Assembly (NCBI RefSeq): GCF_051216895.1
Contig: NZ_JBPKAO010000005.1
Span: 262,648 to 326,647, forward strand
Origin: Aquipuribacter sp051216895
Lineage (GTDB): Bacteria; Actinomycetota; Actinomycetes; Actinomycetales; JBBAYJ01
DNA length: 64,000 nt
Direction: 5' to 3'
Under the pieces are notes generated by a model. That model was given only the letters and a program-made list of their open reading frames with translations. It was not told where the DNA came from and made no database searches. The stretch's first letter is position 1. Every line of letters starts with the position of its first letter. The position numbers and the translations under genes were made by a program. Below, piece by piece: positions 9,119-18,843 of the stretch.

Positions 9119-9622
9119 GTGAGCTTCCAGGACAGCCATCTCGGTCGGCTGCGGGCCGTGGTCGGCCCCGTGCCGCTGCTGGTGCCCGGCGCGCAGGTGG
9201 TGGTGGAGGACCGCTCGGGGCGGCTGCTCCTGCAGCAGCGCGTCGACGACCACGAGTGGGAGGTGCCGGCCGGCTCGTGCGAGCCGGGCCAGTCGTTCAC
9301 CGCGACGGCGGTGGCCGAGCTGCAGGAGGAGACCGGTCTGCTCGCGTCCGAGGCCGACCTCGTGCCCTTCGCCTGCCTGTCCGACCCCGGCGAGCACACC
9401 CTCGTCTACCCGAACGGGGACGTCGTGCTCGCCTACGCGATGTGCTTCCTGCTGCCCGGGGTGGACGCGGCGGCCGTCCACCCCCGCCCCGACGCCGTCG
9501 AGACCCGGTCGGTCGGCTGGTACCTCCGCGAGGACCTGCCGGCGCCGCTGCGCAGCAGCACCGGGGTCGTGCTCGCCCTGCTGGAGCGGTTCCGCGCCTC
9601 GGGCGCCTTCCAGGCCCGCTGA
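9119..9622 (+). CDS. NUDIX hydrolase with a degenerate Nudix box
   Basis: A 167-aa protein from GTG 9119. LLVPGAQVVVEDRSGRLLLQQR is the usual Nudix beta strand lead-in (quoted in part). The box region GSCEPGQSFTATAVAEL followed by QEETGL should match G-x5-E-x7-R-E-x-x-E-E-x-G. Here the first Glu is Gln and the Arg is Ala, while the metal-binding EE pair is kept. It could hydrolyse a nucleoside diphosphate derivative such as ADP-ribose, but the two substitutions leave activity uncertain. It stands alone between the pdxH hairpin region and the convergent GGDEF-EAL gene, which ends 13 bp away. Confidence 0.9.
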   Translation: MSFQDSHLGRLRAVVGPVPLLVPGAQVVVEDRSGRLLLQQRVDDHEWEVPAGSCEPGQSFTATAVAELQEETGLLASEADLVPFACLSDPGEHTLVYPNGDVVLAYAMCFLLPGVDAAAVHPRPDAVETRSVGWYLREDLPAPLRSSTGVVLALLERFRASGAFQAR

Positions 9623-9634
9623 GGCGCCGGACGC

Positions 9635-11662
9635 TCAGCGGGCGGGCTGCTCGCTGAGGGACCCGGCCCGCTGGGCGGGCACCCGGTCACGGGCCTCGAG
9701 CCAGTCGTCCATGGCCTCGACGCTCATCGGCCTGGCCACGAGGTAGCCCTGCACGACGTCCACCGACTCCTCGTGCAGCGCCGACAGGGTGGCGTCGTCC
9801 TCGACGCCCTCCGCCACCACCGCGAGGCCCAGGCGGTGACCGAGCTCGACGGCGCTGCGGACGATCACGGCGTCGTCGCTGGACGTGGTCATGCCCAGGG
9901 TGAACGAGCGGTCGACCTTGAGCTCGTCCACCGGCAGCTCGCGCAGGTGGGTGAGCGAGGAGTACCCGGTGCCGAAGTCGTCGATCGACAGGCCGACCCC
10001 CTGCGCCGACAGCGCGAGCATGGTCTGCAGGACCGCCGCCGGGTCGGTCATCAGCGACGACTCGGTGACCTCGATGCGCAGCGACGCCGCCGGCAGGTCG
10101 CGGCGCCGCAGCAGCGCGGCGACCCGGTCGGGGAACTCCGGGTCCAGCAGGCACCGCGGTGGCACGTTGACCGCGACCTGGAGCGGTCGACCGGCGTCGC
10201 GCCAGCGGCGCACCTGCGCCATCGCCTGGTCGAGCACCAGGTCGGTGAACGGCAGGGCCAGGCCCGTGGACTCCACGTCGGGCACGAAGTCCGCCGGCAT
10301 CAGCAGGCCGCGCTCGGGGTGGTTCCAGCGGACCAGCGCCTCGGCCCCGGAGACCAGCCCGCTGCTCATGTCGAGCTTGGGCTGGTAGTGCAGCACCAGC
10401 TGCTCCTCGGTGATGGCCCGGCGCAGGTCGGACAGCAGCGCCAGGCGGGAGCGGCTGTGGTCGTCCTCGCGGGAGGAGTAGGCCAGCGCACCGCTGCCGG
10501 AGCGCTTGGCCGCGTACATCGCGACGTCCGCGCGACGGAGCAGGTCGTCCAGGCAGGGGCGGGTGGCGCCTCCCGTGCCGTCCGCCGGGGCCCGGGACCC
10601 GCGGTCGCCGGTGCCCACGGTGGCCGCCGTGTGCTGGCGCGGGTCGAACGTGGCCACGCCGACGCTGGCGTCCACGTCCAGGTCGATGCCGTCGACGACG
10701 AAGCCCTGCCGCAGCCGCTCCCGGAGCCGTTCGGCTACGTCCATGGCCTGCTCGGCCACCAGCCCGGGCAGCAGCGCCGCGAACTCGTCCCCGCCGAGGC
10801 GGGCGAGGACGTCGCCGTCGCGCAGCCCGCCGTGCAACCGGGGCCCGACCTCGCGCAGCAGGGCGTCGCCCCAGGCGTGACCGAGGGTGTCGTTGATCAG
10901 CTTGAAGCGGTCGAGGTCGACCATCAGGACCGTGAGCGGGCGGTCCTCCCGCACCGAGGAGTCGATGAGCTGCTCGGCGTGCTCGTGCAGGGCGGCCCGG
11001 TTGGGCAGACCCGTCAGCTCGTCCACCCGCGCCTGCGCCGCCAGGTCGCCGTGCAGCTGCTGCTCGACCGTGCGGGCGCCCTCGTGCAGGCGCCAGTTGA
11101 CGATGGAGCCCAGGCAGGCGAAGCCGAACAGACCGGCGTGCACGCCGGCCCAGAGCCAGGGGTCCTGACGGGCGCCCTCGTGGTTGTAGACCGCGTCGCT
11201 GAACACGGTCCCGAGCACGCCGTGGTGGGCCAGGACGAACCCGACCGCGAGCCCGAACGGCCACCAGGACTCGTAGAGCGCGACGACGCCGATCATGACG
11301 AAGAAGTGGAAGTGGGCCTCGATGACGCCCCCGGACACCTGCACGACGACCGCGGAGACCACCATCAGCCCCAGGCCGGCGACCGCGGCCCGGACCTGGC
11401 GCGGCAGCCGGGGCGATGCGGCCACGCCCGTCATGACCAGGGGCACCAGCGCGGACAGCAGCACCGTCGGGTCCGGCCCGACGAGGACCAGGGCGGCCAG
11501 GGGCAGGACCGCGGCCTGGACCCCGAGGACCAGGAGCACGGAGCGGTGGCGACGACGCCAGTCCTCGGCCGGCAGCGACGTCCCGCGCGGCAGCCAGGCC
11601 AGGGCGCGCGGGGCGTCCGTGGCGGGTCCGGCGGCGTCGGCGGGGGCGTCTGTTCTGGTCAC
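9635..11662 (-). CDS. Membrane GGDEF-EAL cyclic-di-GMP protein
   Basis: About 675 residues. The N-terminal ~200 hold roughly six membrane segments, including EAHFHFFVMIGVVALYESWW, a His-rich helix seen in some bacterial sensor modules. The GGDEF domain is RVDELTGLPNR through LARLGGDEFAALLP, with the catalytic GGDEF intact. An insert of about 30 residues rich in Gly, Thr and Asp lies between SVGVATFDP and the RRADVAMYAAKR segment. The EAL domain has GAEALVRWNHP, DDFGTGYSSL and VVAEGVE, so both synthesis and breakdown of c-di-GMP look possible. The start is uncertain: GTG 11662 (VTRTDAP) is chosen, and GTG 11707 adds 15 residues. It lies downstream of the photolyase gene on the same strand. Confidence 0.92.
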   Translation of the reverse strand: MTRTDAPADAAGPATDAPRALAWLPRGTSLPAEDWRRRHRSVLLVLGVQAAVLPLAALVLVGPDPTVLLSALVPLVMTGVAASPRLPRQVRAAVAGLGLMVVSAVVVQVSGGVIEAHFHFFVMIGVVALYESWWPFGLAVGFVLAHHGVLGTVFSDAVYNHEGARQDPWLWAGVHAGLFGFACLGSIVNWRLHEGARTVEQQLHGDLAAQARVDELTGLPNRAALHEHAEQLIDSSVREDRPLTVLMVDLDRFKLINDTLGHAWGDALLREVGPRLHGGLRDGDVLARLGGDEFAALLPGLVAEQAMDVAERLRERLRQGFVVDGIDLDVDASVGVATFDPRQHTAATVGTGDRGSRAPADGTGGATRPCLDDLLRRADVAMYAAKRSGSGALAYSSREDDHSRSRLALLSDLRRAITEEQLVLHYQPKLDMSSGLVSGAEALVRWNHPERGLLMPADFVPDVESTGLALPFTDLVLDQAMAQVRRWRDAGRPLQVAVNVPPRCLLDPEFPDRVAALLRRRDLPAASLRIEVTESSLMTDPAAVLQTMLALSAQGVGLSIDDFGTGYSSLTHLRELPVDELKVDRSFTLGMTTSSDDAVIVRSAVELGHRLGLAVVAEGVEDDATLSALHEESVDVVQGYLVARPMSVEAMDDWLEARDRVPAQRAGSLSEQPAR

Positions 11663-11761
11663 GCTGAGTGATCGGCAACGGGGTGAGGGGCCTTGACGCC
11701 CGCTCACCCGACCGGATCAGCGCGGACGCGGCCTCGCCCGAGCAGGGTCCGGGACGAGCCG

Positions 11762-13192
11762 TCAGCCCGTGACCTCGGACAACCGCTCGAGCGCCTCGAG
11801 GCGTTCGGCCTTGTGGTCGACGATGCGCTCGGGGTAGCCGTGGGCGTAGCCGTCCGCGGCGTCCCAGGGCTCGTGGACGGCCTTCCCGCTCAGGTGGGCG
11901 AGCTCGGGCACGTAGCGGCGGACGTACTCGCCGGTGGGGTCGAACTTCTGGCCCTGCGTGACGGGGTTGAACACCCGGAAGAACGGTGACGCGTCGGTGC
12001 CGGACCCGGCCGCCCACTGCCAGCCGTGGTTGTTGCTGGCCAGGTCGCCGTCCCGCAGCCAGCGCAGGAAGTGCCTCGCGCCGAGCTGCCACTCCATGTG
12101 CAGGTCCTTCACCAGGAAGCTGGCCACCACCATCCGGATCCGGTTGTGCATCCAGCCCTCGGCCTTCAGCTGCCGCATCCCGGCGTCCACGACCGGGAAC
12201 CCGGTCCGACCCTCCTGCCAGGCGGTCAGCCGCTGCCGGCCCTGCTCGGAGGTGGGGGAGTCGTAGCGCATCGCGGCGTACTGCTCGCGGTGGTACTCCC
12301 GGGCCGTGCGGGGGTTGTGCCAGAGCACGTCGGCGTAGAACTCCCGCCACGCCAGCTCGCTGCGGTAGGTGTCCACCGAGTCCAGGGCGTCCTTGGTGAG
12401 CCGCTCGTCGCCGGCCAGCCGGGACAGGTCGGCGAGCAGGGTCCGCGGGTGGACCTCGCCGTACTTGAGGTGGGCGCTCATCGCGGACGTCCCGGCCTCG
12501 GCGGGCAGGTCGCGACGGGCGGCGTAGTCCAGCAGGTCCTCGTCGCGGAACTCCTCCCACCGGGCCAGGGCCGCGGCCTCACCCGCCTCGGGCAGCACCA
12601 GCGCGCCCAGGTCCGGCTCGTCGGGCCAGTCCCGACCCGCGACGGCCTCCCACCGGATCCCCCCTGCGGACGCGGCCGGGGCCGGCCAGCCGTTGCGCTG
12701 CCAGGCCCGGTAGAAAGGCGTGAACACCTTGTACGGCTCGCCCGAGCCGTTGAGGACGCTGCCCGGGCCGACCGCGTACGGGGTCCCGGTCCGGACCAGC
12801 TCCACGTCGTCGCCCAGGGCGCCCTCGACGGCGCGGTCGCGCCGACGGCCGTAGGGGCCGTTGTCCGCCGTCACGTGCACCGCCGTGGCGCCCGCGTCGC
12901 GCGCCACGGCGGGGACGACGTCGACCGGGTCGCCGGTGCGCAGGACCAGCCCGCCGCCGATGGCGGCGTCCAGGGCCCGCAGCGACCGCACCAGCCACGC
13001 CCGCCGCGGGTCGCCGGCGGGTCCCCACAGCGCCGGGTCCACGACGAACAGGGGCACCACGGCGGTGTCCCCCGGGCCGCCCACGCCGTCGGAGCCGCTG
13101 GCCGCGAGCAGCGCGGGGTGGTCGTCCAGGCGCAGGTCGCGCCGGAACCACATGACGGTGGGGGTGGGGTCGGAGGACGAGGTTCTGGCCAC
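11762..13192 (-). CDS. phr: Deoxyribodipyrimidine photolyase
   Basis: A 476-aa blue-light DNA repair flavoprotein. The N-terminal antenna-binding domain begins TVMWFRRDLRLDDHPAL, the family start. The FAD/DNA domain shows EGWMHNRIRMVVASFLVKDL, HMEWQLGARHFL, then DLASNNHGWQWAAGSGTD and FRVFNPVTQGQKFDPTGEY, all conserved among class I photolyases. The NNHGWQWAAGSG element with Asn and Trp residues favours a CPD photolyase over a cryptochrome. GTG 13192 is used; an internal ATG at residue 14 would still keep the domain start. The gene precedes the GGDEF-EAL gene on the same strand by about 100 bp. Confidence 0.93.
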   Translation of the reverse strand: MARTSSSDPTPTVMWFRRDLRLDDHPALLAASGSDGVGGPGDTAVVPLFVVDPALWGPAGDPRRAWLVRSLRALDAAIGGGLVLRTGDPVDVVPAVARDAGATAVHVTADNGPYGRRRDRAVEGALGDDVELVRTGTPYAVGPGSVLNGSGEPYKVFTPFYRAWQRNGWPAPAASAGGIRWEAVAGRDWPDEPDLGALVLPEAGEAAALARWEEFRDEDLLDYAARRDLPAEAGTSAMSAHLKYGEVHPRTLLADLSRLAGDERLTKDALDSVDTYRSELAWREFYADVLWHNPRTAREYHREQYAAMRYDSPTSEQGRQRLTAWQEGRTGFPVVDAGMRQLKAEGWMHNRIRMVVASFLVKDLHMEWQLGARHFLRWLRDGDLASNNHGWQWAAGSGTDASPFFRVFNPVTQGQKFDPTGEYVRRYVPELAHLSGKAVHEPWDAADGYAHGYPERIVDHKAERLEALERLSEVTG

Positions 13193-13523
13193 CTCGCGAA
13201 CCTACGACCGCGCCACCTCACCCGCGAGGCGGGGCGGGCGGGGCGACACGTCGCACGTCGGAGCCGTGACCACCTGCCCGGCAGCGGCCCCGGCGGGCTA
13301 CGCTCGGGCCCGTGCACGGTCCGCACCGCACGGTGGTGAGGGCCCGAGGCCGAGGGCCAGTCCCCGCCGGGCCCCGCGCGGGCCTGCGCCCAGGACGCCC
13401 GACCGGTCACCGCGACGTCTTCGTCCGTCGCCATGTGCACAGCCACCCGGGCAGTCGGAGCTGCCGTGCTGTCGAGGCGTCGTCCCGTACGGGGCGGCGC
13501 CTCTGTCGTCCCAGGAGGCGCTG
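13193..13523. other. Intergenic gap between photolyase and HNH endonuclease genes
   Basis: This 331-bp divergent gap must contain the promoters of both flanking genes. I see no ORF with family resemblance, no tRNA and no strong inverted repeat. AGGAGG at 13513-13518 is the ribosome binding site for the HNH gene. Confidence 0.5.
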
Positions 13524-14021
13524 ATGCGGACCCTCGTGCTGAACGCCGGCTACGAGCCGCTGGCGGTCGTGTCGTTCCGGCGGGCCGTCGTGCTCGTGCT
13601 GACCGGCAAGGCCACCGTGCTGGCCGCCCACGCCGAGGAGGTGGTCTCGACGTCGAGCCGCTTCATCAGACCCTCGGTCATCATCCTGCGCCGCTACATC
13701 CGGGCCCCCTACGCGACGCAGGTGCCCGTCAGCCGGCGGGGCGTGCTGCGACGGGACGGGCACCGCTGCGTGTACTGCGGCGGCGGGGCGACCACGGTCG
13801 ACCACGTCATGCCCCGCAGCCGCGGCGGCGCCGACACCTGGTCCAACCTGGTGGGCTGCTGCGTGCGCTGCAACAACGTCAAGGGCAACCGGACGCCGGA
13901 GGAGATGGGCTGGAGCATGACCTCCCGGCCCTACACCCCGCGCGGGTCGGCGTGGGTGGTCAAGGGCGCCGAGCAGCGCGACCCCGCGTGGGACGCCTTC
14001 CTCAGCCCGGTCGCCGCCTGA
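13524..14021 (+). CDS. HNH endonuclease
   Basis: A 165-aa protein from ATG 13524, with AGGAGG six bases upstream. The N-terminus MRTLVLNAGYEPLAVVSFRR is characteristic of a widespread actinobacterial HNH family. The zinc knuckle is formed by CVYC and CVRC pairs. Between them TTVDHVMPRSRGGADTW supplies the HNH catalytic core, followed by NLVGCCVRCNNVKGNRTPEE. It is a predicted metal-dependent nuclease, perhaps in DNA repair or turnover. It is a single chromosomal gene with no restriction partner nearby, and is likely a conserved housekeeping nuclease rather than a defence or homing enzyme. Confidence 0.92.
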   Translation: MRTLVLNAGYEPLAVVSFRRAVVLVLTGKATVLAAHAEEVVSTSSRFIRPSVIILRRYIRAPYATQVPVSRRGVLRRDGHRCVYCGGGATTVDHVMPRSRGGADTWSNLVGCCVRCNNVKGNRTPEEMGWSMTSRPYTPRGSAWVVKGAEQRDPAWDAFLSPVAA

Positions 14022-14058
14022 CTCGCCCCGTCCGGGCCGCCACGGCACCATCGGGCGG

Positions 14059-15915
14059 ATGACCACGACCCGACCCGAGCTGACCGGCACCTTCGGCATG
14101 GTGGCGAGCACCCACTGGTTGGCCACCGCGGTCGGGCAGTCCGTGCTCGAGCGCGGCGGCAACGCGTTCGACGCGGCGGCGGCGACCGGGTTCGCGCTGC
14201 AGGTCGTCGAGCCGCACCTGAACGGCCCGGGCGGCGAGGTGCCGATCGTCCTCAAGCCGGCCGGGGCGCCCGTGCAGGTGCTGTGCGGGCAGGGCGTCGC
14301 GCCCGCCGCCGCGACCGTCGAGGCGTTCACCGCGCTGGGCCTGGACCACGTGCCGGGCACCGGTCTGCTGGCCGCGACCGTGCCCGGGTCGTTCGGGGCG
14401 TGGGCGCTGCTGGTGTCCCGGTGGGGGACCTGGTCCGTCGCCGACGTCCTGGCGCCCGCGATCACGCTCGCCGCCGACGGCGCCCCCGTCCTGGACCGGG
14501 TGTCCGCGACCATCGCCCGGACCGCGGCGCACCTGCGCGAGCACTGGCAGCCCTCGGCCGAGGTGTACCTGGTCGGCGACGGCCCCGACGGCGTCCCCCG
14601 GCCCGGGTCCCGGCTGCGGCTGCCGGCGCTCGCGGAGACCTACCGCCGCGTGGTGGCCGAGGCGGGCACCGGGTCGCACCCCCAGCAGTGGGAGCGCGCG
14701 CACCAGGCGTGGTACAGCGGCTTCGTCGCCGAGGCCGTCGACACGTTCTGCTCGACCACGAGCTGGGTCGACACCACCGGTCGGGCGCACCCCGGCCTGC
14801 TCCGGGGGGAGGACCTGGCCGCCTGGCGGCCGGGCGTGGAGGAGCCCGCGACGCTGGAGCACCGCGGCGTGACGGTCTGCAAGACGGGGACCTGGGGGCA
14901 GGGGCCGGTGATGCTGCAGACCCTGGGCGTGCTCGACGCGCTCGGGGTCGGTGGCGCCGCGCTGCGGGACGCCGACGGCCGCGAGGACCCCGCCTGGCTG
15001 CACGCCTGGGCCGAGGCCACCAAGCTCGCCATGGCCGACCGGGAGGCCTGGTACGGCGACTCCGCCGACGACCCGGTCCCGGTGACGGACCTGCTCGACC
15101 GGGACTACCTGGCCGCGCGGGCCACCTTGGTGGGCGACCGGGCCGACGTCGACCTGCGGCCCGGCTCGCCGGGTGGGCGCGAGCCCCGGCTGGCCGCCGT
15201 GGTCCGGGACCCCGCGTCGTCGCAGGGGGCCGCGGGGGACGGGTCCGGCGCGGTGGGGGTCGGGGAGCCCACGGTGCAGCGGGACGGCGCGACCCGGGGC
15301 GACACCGTGCACCTGGACGTGGTCGACCGCTGGGGCAACGTGGTGTCGGCCACCCCGAGCGGGGCCTGGCTGCAGTCCAGCCCCGTCGTGCCCGGGCTGG
15401 GCTTCCCGCTGGGCACCCGCGCCCAGATGTTCCGGGTGGAGGCCGGTCTGCCGGCCTCGCTGCGCCCGGGGCGGCGCCCCCGGACCACCCTGTCGCCGAC
15501 GCTGGTGCTGCGCGACGGGGATCCGTGGCTGGCCCTCGGCACGCCCGGCGGGGACCAGCAGGACCAGTGGACGACGGTGTTCCTGGTGCGCGCGATCGCG
15601 GCGGCCGAGCACGGCCGCCGGGCGGGGACGGGTCCGGAGCTGCTGACGCCGTTCCAGTCCCTGCTGGACGAGCCCATGCTGCACAGCGACCACGCACCCG
15701 GCTCGTTCCACCCGCGCCTGGCCGAGCCGAACTCGCTGGTGGTGGAGGACCGGACCGCCCCGCACGTCGTGGCCGACCTGCGCGGGCGTGGTCACGCCGT
15801 GCAGGTGACCGGGGGCTGGCAGCTGGGGCGGACGTGCCTGGTGGGGGTCGAGGGCGGGTTCCTGCGGGCGGCGGCCAACGCCCGCGGTGCGCAGGGGTAC
15901 GCCGCGGGACGCTGA
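14059..15915 (+). CDS. ggt: Gamma-glutamyltransferase family Ntn hydrolase
   Basis: A 618-aa protein of the self-cleaving gamma-glutamyltransferase family. The N-terminal part has MVASTHWLATAVGQSVLERGGNAFDAA and a PHLNGPGGE element (quoted in parts), both family hallmarks. The nucleophile Thr (about Thr416) follows a Gly-Asp in ATRGDTVHLDVVDRWGNVVS. The substrate loop is LGTPGGDQQDQW. A Ser/Gly-rich linker precedes the nucleophile, as expected for the cleavage site. No signal peptide is visible, so it is probably cytoplasmic and may act on gamma-glutamyl amides or acyl compounds rather than extracellular glutathione. Confidence 0.92.
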   Translation: MTTTRPELTGTFGMVASTHWLATAVGQSVLERGGNAFDAAAATGFALQVVEPHLNGPGGEVPIVLKPAGAPVQVLCGQGVAPAAATVEAFTALGLDHVPGTGLLAATVPGSFGAWALLVSRWGTWSVADVLAPAITLAADGAPVLDRVSATIARTAAHLREHWQPSAEVYLVGDGPDGVPRPGSRLRLPALAETYRRVVAEAGTGSHPQQWERAHQAWYSGFVAEAVDTFCSTTSWVDTTGRAHPGLLRGEDLAAWRPGVEEPATLEHRGVTVCKTGTWGQGPVMLQTLGVLDALGVGGAALRDADGREDPAWLHAWAEATKLAMADREAWYGDSADDPVPVTDLLDRDYLAARATLVGDRADVDLRPGSPGGREPRLAAVVRDPASSQGAAGDGSGAVGVGEPTVQRDGATRGDTVHLDVVDRWGNVVSATPSGAWLQSSPVVPGLGFPLGTRAQMFRVEAGLPASLRPGRRPRTTLSPTLVLRDGDPWLALGTPGGDQQDQWTTVFLVRAIAAAEHGRRAGTGPELLTPFQSLLDEPMLHSDHAPGSFHPRLAEPNSLVVEDRTAPHVVADLRGRGHAVQVTGGWQLGRTCLVGVEGGFLRAAANARGAQGYAAGR

Positions 15916-15971
15916 GGAACGGCCGGGCTCAGGTGGTTGATACCTGGACGGCCTCTGCCAGACTGCGGGGG

Positions 15972-16445
15972 ATGATCATCCCCGTGGTGCCGCGCGCGGC
16001 CCGCCCCCGTCGGGCCGGGCTGGTCGTCGCGGGCGCGGCGGCGCTCGCCCTGTCGGGGCTGGTCGGGTGCGCCGAGGCGGAGCAGGCGGCCCGCTCGGCC
16101 ACCGACCAGGTCGCTCGCGACGCCGTCGTGCAGGCGACCGCGGCGGCCGACGGGGCTGCCTCCGGCGCGGCGCGCGCGCAGGCGCAGCAGGCCCTGGGGC
16201 ACTCGCTGGCCTCGCTGCCCGGCACCTGCGACGACGTCCTCGCGCTGCCGGCCAGCACCCGGGAGGAGCAGGCGCTGACCGTGCTCCGGGCGTTCTGGCT
16301 CGCCGACCTCGTCGCCGAGGACCCGCCCGCGGACACCGTCGAGCAGTTCGAGGAGGCCGTGGTCGAGCAGTGCCGTGACGCCCGCGAGACCGGGGCCGCG
16401 ACCGTCCTGCGCGAGGTCTGGGACACCGGGTCCTTCGGACCCTGA
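15972..16445 (+). CDS. Small lipoprotein of unknown function
   Basis: A 157-aa protein from ATG 15972. The N-terminus has RAARPRR followed by a hydrophobic stretch ending LSGLVGC, a good lipobox, so mature lipoprotein begins at about Cys33. The rest is Ala-rich and helical, with two further cysteines (GTCDDVLAL and EQCRDARE) that could form a disulfide. No family is recognised. It converges on the metalloprotease gene with only 7 bp between stops. Confidence 0.7.
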   Translation: MIIPVVPRAARPRRAGLVVAGAAALALSGLVGCAEAEQAARSATDQVARDAVVQATAAADGAASGAARAQAQQALGHSLASLPGTCDDVLALPASTREEQALTVLRAFWLADLVAEDPPADTVEQFEEAVVEQCRDARETGAATVLREVWDTGSFGP

Positions 16446-16452
16446 ACCGGCC

Positions 16453-18660
16453 TCAGGTCAGCGTGACCGTGGTCTCGTCCTGCAGCAACGACTGGTTGAC
16501 GTCGCTCTCGCCCGACGACTCGTCCGGGACCCAGACCCGGAACGTGAAGGTGCCCGCGGGCAGCGCCACCGGGACCTGGAAGGTGTCGAAGGTGCCGTTG
16601 GCCCCGGTCTGCGCGGTGCCGGACGCCCGGACCGTGCTGCCCTGGACGACCTCCCACATCAGCGTGCCCTCCGGTGCGGTCGCGACCCCGCTGAAGACGG
16701 TGGTGCCGCTGGCGGCGGCCAGGGCGGTCGGCGTGCGGATCTCCACCTGCGCCCCGCCGGCGGGCGGCACGACGGTGCTCGGTCCGACCCCGTTGCGGTG
16801 CACGACCAGGGTGGCCCCGGCCGCGTCCTGCGACTCCACCGTGAGGCGGGTGACGCCGGAGGCGGTGGTCATGCTGGTCCCGGCCGGGAGCGCGGAGCGC
16901 CAGTCGCCGTCGCGGCTGCCCGTCGTGACCGACCCGTCCAGCAGCAGGATCTTGCGCGCGTCGCTGGGGGAGCGGCGGTGGACGATCACACCGGCGTCCA
17001 GGCCCTTGTAGTTGTTCGACAGCCAGGCGTCCCAGCCGGAGGCCGTGCGGTACTCCACGTAGTACGCCCCGCCCGGGTCGTCGACCCGCAGGACGCGCAG
17101 CCCGTCGGAGCTCGCCGGCACCAGGTGGACCCGCACCGGCTGGGAGGTGACGAGCTGCTCGGTGGAGCGGAGCAGGCCCAGGGCGTCGGCGTGGGGGGCG
17201 GCGAGGGAGCCCAGCTGGCTCCAGGAGACGCCCATGACGTCGTAGTAGTCGCGGTAGCCGTAGGTGGCGCAGCCGCTCTGCCAGCTGCTGCCGCTCCAGG
17301 TGCCGTCGGACCGGCCGGTGCACAGCAGGCCGTCGGAGTGGCCCAGACCCATGTTGTGCCCGAGCTCGTGGGCGATGATCGACACGGAGTTCAGCGACAC
17401 CCAGGACCGTCCGCCGGAGTCCGGGCCGCCGCCCACGGTGCCGAGCCCGGCCCCGCAGCCCGCGCCGGAGGGCAGGTAGACGAGCAGGTGCTTGCGGGCC
17501 CCGGCGGTCCAGCCCACCTTGCCGGCGACCTCCGACCACAGGGCCATGGGGTCCGAGCAGTCCCGGGCCAGGGTCTGCCAGTCGTGCTGGGCGACGACGC
17601 GGACGCCCCGCTGGCCGCGGCTCTGCTGGCTCCAGAAGGTGTTGACGCCGCCGTTGACGGTGGCCGCGACGGCGGCGCGGGTGGTCGAGTCCTTGACCGC
17701 GCCCTTGGGGACGGCCAGGACGACGGTGACGTCGTGGACGACGGTCGCGGCCGCGGCCCCGAACACGTCCGTGCTGCCCTCGCCGAAGGTCACGGCCCCC
17801 TCGACCTGCGGCGCGGGGGCGACCTGGACGAGGCGCTCGACGGGGTACGGCGCCTCGGTGGCGGGCGCTGCGCCCAGCTCGACGGTGACGGTGCTGCCGT
17901 CCTCGACGCCGACGACGTCCGTGGGCGGCACCTGGTAGGCGCGGTCGGTCGTCTCCACCCAGGCCTGCAGCGACGCCGCGGCCTGGTCGGTGGCCGTGCC
18001 GTCCCCGTCGTCGACGGCGTGCACGGTGGCCGGGTCGGTGTCCTCGGTGACGTGCTGCTCGGCCCAGAGCCGGACCAGCGTGCCCGAGACGGTGCCCGGC
18101 GCCGCCGGGGCCTGGGGGGCGACCGGGGTGACGGCGTCGTCGGGGGTGACCGCGCCGGGCTCCGTCGGCGGGGCGGGGCGCGGTGCGACGGGGGCGGGTC
18201 GGGCGGGCGCCGCCGCGGGGTCGGCGGGCGCGGGGCCGGCGGGCGCGGGCTCGGACGGGGCCGGGTCGGCGGGCGCCGGGTCGGCGGGCGCGGGGTCGGT
18301 GGGAGCGTTGCCGACCCGGGCGCTGCCGGTCGACGTCGCCCAGGTGGCGCCGCTGCCGTCCGGGGAGGTGCCGTCCGGGGTGGTGCCGTCAGCAGAAGGG
18401 CCGTCAGGGGTGGTGGCGTCAGGGGTGGTGCCGGCCGGGACCCCCTCGACCGCGCGGGGCGGCAGCGGCAGGTCGTCGGTGGGCTCGGGTGACCGGGGCA
18501 GGGAGAGGGTCAGGTCGGGCGCGGCCACCGCGCTGTCCTCGCCGGTGCTCGCGGCCGGGAGGACGACGGCGGCCGCCACGAGGGCTGCGGCGACGACGGC
18601 GACGACGGAGCGGGAGCGGGGTCGTGGCCTCCGGGCACCGGCGATGGGTCGTGTCCGCAC
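16453..18660 (-). CDS. Secreted zinc metalloprotease with a C-terminal Ig-like (Gmad2-type) domain
   Basis: A 735-aa secreted protein. The start is GTG 18660, with a purine-rich GAGAGGACG just upstream. A twin-basic N-terminus and a hydrophobic core (VVAVVAAALVAAAVV) form a signal peptide. Residues ~60-150 are low-complexity Pro/Ala/Thr/Asp repeats (DGTTPDGTSPDG, then repeated PADPAPADPAP units), probably a linker. The catalytic domain carries HELGHNMGLGH at residues 431-441, a metzincin-style zinc motif, with later MGVSW as a likely Met-turn. The last ~95 residues (VEIRTPTALAAASGT onward) look like a Gmad2 immunoglobulin-like domain. Much longer in-frame extensions are antisense to zwf and are rejected. 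Confidence 0.85.
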   Translation of the reverse strand: MRTRPIAGARRPRPRSRSVVAVVAAALVAAAVVLPAASTGEDSAVAAPDLTLSLPRSPEPTDDLPLPPRAVEGVPAGTTPDATTPDGPSADGTTPDGTSPDGSGATWATSTGSARVGNAPTDPAPADPAPADPAPSEPAPAGPAPADPAAAPARPAPVAPRPAPPTEPGAVTPDDAVTPVAPQAPAAPGTVSGTLVRLWAEQHVTEDTDPATVHAVDDGDGTATDQAAASLQAWVETTDRAYQVPPTDVVGVEDGSTVTVELGAAPATEAPYPVERLVQVAPAPQVEGAVTFGEGSTDVFGAAAATVVHDVTVVLAVPKGAVKDSTTRAAVAATVNGGVNTFWSQQSRGQRGVRVVAQHDWQTLARDCSDPMALWSEVAGKVGWTAGARKHLLVYLPSGAGCGAGLGTVGGGPDSGGRSWVSLNSVSIIAHELGHNMGLGHSDGLLCTGRSDGTWSGSSWQSGCATYGYRDYYDVMGVSWSQLGSLAAPHADALGLLRSTEQLVTSQPVRVHLVPASSDGLRVLRVDDPGGAYYVEYRTASGWDAWLSNNYKGLDAGVIVHRRSPSDARKILLLDGSVTTGSRDGDWRSALPAGTSMTTASGVTRLTVESQDAAGATLVVHRNGVGPSTVVPPAGGAQVEIRTPTALAAASGTTVFSGVATAPEGTLMWEVVQGSTVRASGTAQTGANGTFDTFQVPVALPAGTFTFRVWVPDESSGESDVNQSLLQDETTVTLT

Positions 18661-18843
18661 CTGAGGTCGTCCTCTCGTCAGCTCGTGGGTCGGCCCCGCG
18701 TCCTGGGTGGGCCGTCTGTCTGTGCATCGGCGCCGCGGCCCGGGCCTCGTAGCCGACCGCGGGCCTGTCACCCGGATGGAGCGCCGTGGGGCACGCTGCG
18801 TCACCAGCAGGACTCGCGGGTCGACCCGTGGTGAGGTAGAGGC